In this document: one piece after another, positions 61,450 through 64,000 of the stretch
Numbering within the stretch: the stretch's first letter is position 1
Layout of the letters: each line of letters opens with the position of its first letter
From: Paenibacillus sp. PCH8
GTDB taxonomy: Bacteria; Bacillota; Bacilli; Paenibacillales; Paenibacillaceae
NCBI RefSeq assembly: GCF_002968835.1
Contig: NZ_PKQK01000003.1
Coordinates: 806,001-870,000, forward strand
Direction: 5' to 3'
Length of the DNA: 64,000 nucleotides
Translations under genes and position numbers: made by a program
The notes under the pieces: model-generated
Told to the model about the DNA's origin: nothing
The model's database searches: none
What the model saw: the letters and a program-made list of their open reading frames with translations, nothing else

Positions 61450-62640
61450 TCAGCGCATCATCACAGTCAGATTACCTGCAGTCAACAAGATCGTGATTGC
61501 CAGGAAAAACATCAGCCCGACGGCTGCGAGCGCCGCAAATACGTATATCATGCTCTTGCCGATGGCTTGCAGGCATCCAACGATCGGAGTATCTCCCAGA
61601 GGTTGCATGATGGCCCCGGTAACGTTGTATATCAAGGCCAGTGCCAGAATTTTCAGCGCCGGGAAGGCACAGAGAAACAGAATGATAATGACACCTGTGA
61701 GTCCAATTGCATTTTTGACAAGTAAAGAAGCTGTGATGACCGTGTCTGTTGCATCAGCAAACGTTCTGCCCACGACGGGGACAAAATTGCCTGCGATATA
61801 TTTGGCGGCCTTCAGGCTGACTCCATCCGCTACAGAGCCCGAAGCTCCCTGAACCGAGATTACGCCCAGAAACATCGTAAGCAGGATACCCAGTAGCGCC
61901 ACGCTAATGTTACGCAAGAGGTCTGCCAGCTGCGTCAGCTTGTACTTGTCAGACAATGAACTCACGAGATGCAGGACAGCCGAGAAGAAGAGTAGCGGGA
62001 AAACCAGCAGGTGAATCAATGTACTCACCAGATGGATCATGAAAATGATGAGCGGATGGGTCACGGAGACCGTAATGACATTCCCCATGGACGCGAGTAG
62101 CGTGAATAACAAGGGAACCATCGCCATCATGAAGTTGATCATGCCGGATATGGCATCCTTGGCGTAACCAATCGCCACACTGAAGCTGTTAATCGCAAGG
62201 ATGATGATGACCATATAACAGATTGAATAGGCAATTTTACTAATATTATTTTTCTCAAAAGCGGTCTGAAGGGTCTCCAGAATCATGCTCAGTACACTTA
62301 ACATCACAATCGTGACCAGAAGCTTGCCATTATATAAAATTTCATGCAGCATGAAGGTTCCTATGGCTACAAACACCGATTTTAGGCTGAAGCCTTCTTT
62401 GCCGGGTATTAACATATCCATAAAGGAAGGGGTTTTCCCTTCCGGGAAGAAACCACCGTATTGTTGCATCAGTTGATCCCAGTATTTCTCCACCTGATCC
62501 TTGGGAAGCTGGTCTGCCTGCTGTTCCATCCATTCACCGGAAGGCGAGCTTGCAGTAACCTGTCCGATAACACCGAACATAAAACAGAGCAACAGCACAA
62601 CCGTAAGACGCCACTGCGGTTTGGGATGCATCCATTTCAT
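61450..62640 (-). CDS. spoIIIAE: Stage III sporulation protein AE
   Basis: A 396-residue polytopic membrane protein with a signal-like N-terminus (LTVVLLLCFMFGVIGQVTAS) and about seven later helices (SICYMVIIILAINSFSVAIG; GVIIILFLCAFPALKILALA). Family-specific QGASGSVADGVSLKAAKYIA and GNFVPVVGRTFADATDTVI are present. Part of the mother-cell-to-forespore channel. Confidence 0.95.
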   Translation of the reverse strand: MKWMHPKPQWRLTVVLLLCFMFGVIGQVTASSPSGEWMEQQADQLPKDQVEKYWDQLMQQYGGFFPEGKTPSFMDMLIPGKEGFSLKSVFVAIGTFMLHEILYNGKLLVTIVMLSVLSMILETLQTAFEKNNISKIAYSICYMVIIILAINSFSVAIGYAKDAISGMINFMMAMVPLLFTLLASMGNVITVSVTHPLIIFMIHLVSTLIHLLVFPLLFFSAVLHLVSSLSDKYKLTQLADLLRNISVALLGILLTMFLGVISVQGASGSVADGVSLKAAKYIAGNFVPVVGRTFADATDTVITASLLVKNAIGLTGVIIILFLCAFPALKILALALIYNVTGAIMQPLGDTPIVGCLQAIGKSMIYVFAALAAVGLMFFLAITILLTAGNLTVMMR

Positions 62641-62660
62641 ATGAAGTCCGCACGCCCCTT

Positions 62661-63050
62661 CTACACCGGCATCAGCTTCATGACGGTTTCGATAATAATG
62701 CTGATGATCGGTATAGCGAGTACAAGGATTAACACTTTGCCAGCCAGTTCAATCTTGGAAGCAATGCTCTCCTGGCCTGCATCTCTGACAATCTGTGCAC
62801 CAAATTCAGCAATGTACGCTATGCCAATAATCTTCAGCACCGTTTTCAGATAGATACTCTCCATACCTGAATTCTCGGCTAGCCGCTTTAACACTTCGAT
62901 TACTGCTCCGATCTTGCCAATCAATAACATGAAGATCACAATACCGGTCGCAGCAGCAATCAGAAAGGCAAACATCGGCTTCTGTTCCTTAATGACCAGA
63001 ATCAGAACGGTTGCAATAAGCGCCAAACCTACAACTTGGATAATTTCCAC
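62661..63050 (-). CDS. spoIIIAD: Stage III sporulation protein AD
   Basis: A 129-residue protein with four membrane helices (VGLALIATVLILVIKEQKPM; MFAFLIAAATGIVIFMLLIG; TVLKIIGIAYIAEFGAQIVR; LILVLAIPIISIIIETVMKL). Normal length and motif set. Confidence 0.95.
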   Translation of the reverse strand: MEIIQVVGLALIATVLILVIKEQKPMFAFLIAAATGIVIFMLLIGKIGAVIEVLKRLAENSGMESIYLKTVLKIIGIAYIAEFGAQIVRDAGQESIASKIELAGKVLILVLAIPIISIIIETVMKLMPV

Positions 63051-63080
63051 AGGTCACCACCACCCGGCTTCATGACCGTT

Positions 63081-63284
63081 TTATTGAAAAAGAAATATCG
63101 ATTTGATCTCTTGCAGCAGGCTGTCCAACATACGGACCACCATGAACAATACAACGACAAATCCAATTACGGTCACCCAGTGAGCCATATCTTCCTTTCC
63201 CATTTGTTTCAGTACCGTGTGAATCATGGCAATAATGATTCCGATACCCGCAATTTGAAAGATTGCGTTCACTTCTAGATTCAT
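63081..63284 (-). CDS. spoIIIAC: Stage III sporulation protein AC
   Basis: A 67-residue protein with two helices (IFQIAGIGIIIAMIHTVLKQ; WVTVIGFVVVLFMVVRMLDS) separated by MGKEDMAHW, the family signature. It is encoded between spoIIIAB and spoIIIAD. Confidence 0.95.
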   Translation of the reverse strand: MNLEVNAIFQIAGIGIIIAMIHTVLKQMGKEDMAHWVTVIGFVVVLFMVVRMLDSLLQEIKSIFLFQ

Positions 63285-63313
63285 GACCTTGGCACCTCAC
63301 TATCCCGGCTATT

Positions 63314-63832
63314 TCAGAAGATCAGAATGACGATTAACGCTCCGACAAGCATCCCGAGACTTCGGCTCATTCGTTCATATTTCATTTGATCGGCCTGGGC
63401 ACGGGATTCTTCATGCATTAGTTGTTGAATGGCTAACGATATATGTTTAGTCTGATCTTGACGGTCACTTGTGCCAAGGCTGAAGCTTAATTGCAGCATG
63501 ACTTCCCGCTCGTCAGCCTTCATGGCTGATCTTCCCCACGCTTGCTCCACACCCGACTGTAGACTTTCTCGGGCAGTGAGGCCATGAGGAGGTTCCATCT
63601 GCGCAGCTGCATGAAGGAACAGTGTCTTTACCGGTTCTTTGGTCTGGGCTCCCATCTTAACCATCGCGTCGGGAAGAGGAGTGAGGCCATAGTTAATCTC
63701 CGTCATCAGTCGCTGGAGAGCCGCAATCAGTTCCCGCAACTGCCTCGGTCTTAATGCATACTGTCTGGCCTTGTAAAATCCGGCGAGGGTGCTGGCGAAC
63801 AGAATGATCACTGCACCAAGCATGTTAACCAA
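63314..63832 (-). CDS. spoIIIAB: Stage III sporulation protein AB
   Basis: A 172-residue protein related to type II secretion GspF. N-terminal helix (MLGAVIILFASTLAGFYKAR), central RPRQLRELIAALQRLMTEIN, and a C-terminal helix SLGMLVGALIVILIF. The start is probably TTG at 63832: GGAGG lies 8 bases upstream, whereas the ATG at 63823 is 17 bases away. It overlaps the repaired spoIIIAA frame by eight bases. Confidence 0.92.
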   Translation of the reverse strand: MVNMLGAVIILFASTLAGFYKARQYALRPRQLRELIAALQRLMTEINYGLTPLPDAMVKMGAQTKEPVKTLFLHAAAQMEPPHGLTARESLQSGVEQAWGRSAMKADEREVMLQLSFSLGTSDRQDQTKHISLAIQQLMHEESRAQADQMKYERMSRSLGMLVGALIVILIF

Positions 63833-64000
63833 AGGCTTCACCTCCTGCCTCCGTCTGCTGCAAAACACGCATTTTGCCATCGGCCAACCGAAAGGTCATG
63901 CCCCCCGGCTCGTCCGTTGCAGCTGCACATAACGTTGAAACATCTGCTCGGCGATTAAAGTTCTCAGCGCGGGTCTGGCAGATAGCTCCGATAGATCCCG
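63825..64000 (-). pseudogene. spoIIIAA: Stage III sporulation protein AA, C-terminal part, frameshifted
   Basis: The AAA-type ATPase of the spoIIIA channel, entering from the right edge. The frame reads EQMFQRYVQLQRTSRGA-stop. One added G in the G6 run (plus-strand C6 at 63901-63906) continues it as GGMTFRLADGKMRVLQQTEA to a TAA at 63825-63827, a family-like SpoIIIAA ending that abuts spoIIIAB. As written the protein lacks about 25 residues. Likely a homopolymer error. Confidence 0.7.

Noticed and set aside
1..64000. CRISPR array, tRNA or rRNA genes, insertion sequences
   Set aside because: Looked for regularly spaced direct repeats, cloverleaf-like elements with CCA, rRNA motifs and transposase frames; none seen.

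Overview
This window is a continuous chromosomal segment of an endospore-forming Firmicute, most probably a Paenibacillus. That assignment is an inference from gene content and order: spo0A-spoIVB-recN-argR-tlyA-dxs-ispA-xseBA-folD-nusB-amaP-accCB-spoIIIA, plus the spoIIA/spoVA/lysA block and the fur/xerD/dacF block. Almost every gene lies on the minus strand. Clear exceptions on the plus strand are mciZ, prli42, a DUF2627 gene, a two-TM potassium channel, tdk and a FlxA-like coiled-coil gene. I see no rRNA, tRNA, CRISPR array, transposase or integrated prophage; a holin-like gene clipped at the left edge is the only phage-flavoured element.

Layout by region. 0-3.3 kb: holin-like fragment, ytfJ (gerW), a DUF2953 gene and scpB/scpA. 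3.3-7.5 kb: riboflavin operon ribD-ribE-ribBA-ribH, led by an FMN riboswitch and an attenuator-like terminator. 7.6-11.1 kb: an unidentified 437-aa gene, cyclophilin and lysA. 11.2-17.4 kb: sporulation block dacF, spoIIAA-spoIIAB-sigF, spoVAA-spoVAB-spoVAF (spoVAF frameshifted), with a hairpin-rich repeat between sigF and spoVAA. 17.6-25.7 kb: purine nucleoside phosphorylase, xerD, yqzK, fur, spoIIM, endonuclease Q-like gene, nudF, mciZ, an M20 peptidase, prli42 and lipB. 25.9-31 kb: branched-chain 2-oxoacid dehydrogenase operon lpd-bkdAA-bkdAB-bkdB. 31-35 kb: DUF2627, K+ channel, tdk, two small zinc-ribbon genes and a YiiX-like papain-fold protein. 35-40.4 kb: iron island. 40.5-64 kb: FlxA-like gene, GGDEF protein, spo0A, spoIVB, recN, argR, isoprenoid/nucleic-acid housekeeping genes, nusB, Asp23-family genes, accBC and the spoIIIA operon (IIIAH to partial IIIAA).

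The most interesting part is the iron island at 36.1-40.4 kb. Two tandem paralogous loci each encode an AraC-type regulator whose reading frame runs with no stop codon through an internal Fur box, Shine-Dalgarno and lipoprotein signal peptide into a FecB/FhuD-type siderophore-binding domain. Each locus could make two products: a full-length DNA-binding/membrane/extracytoplasmic-receptor protein, and a Fur-controlled free lipoprotein from an internal start. The downstream copy carries two frameshifts; the upstream copy is intact. A Fur-box-preceded ferredoxin-NADP reductase gene follows.

A second cross-cutting observation is that five reading frames (spoVAF, recN, spoIIIAA, and two sites in the downstream AraC-receptor copy) are each broken by loss of a single G/C base, mostly within G/C runs. 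This looks either like recurrent homopolymer undercalling in the assembly or like real decay, and it should be settled before any of these genes is called a pseudogene.
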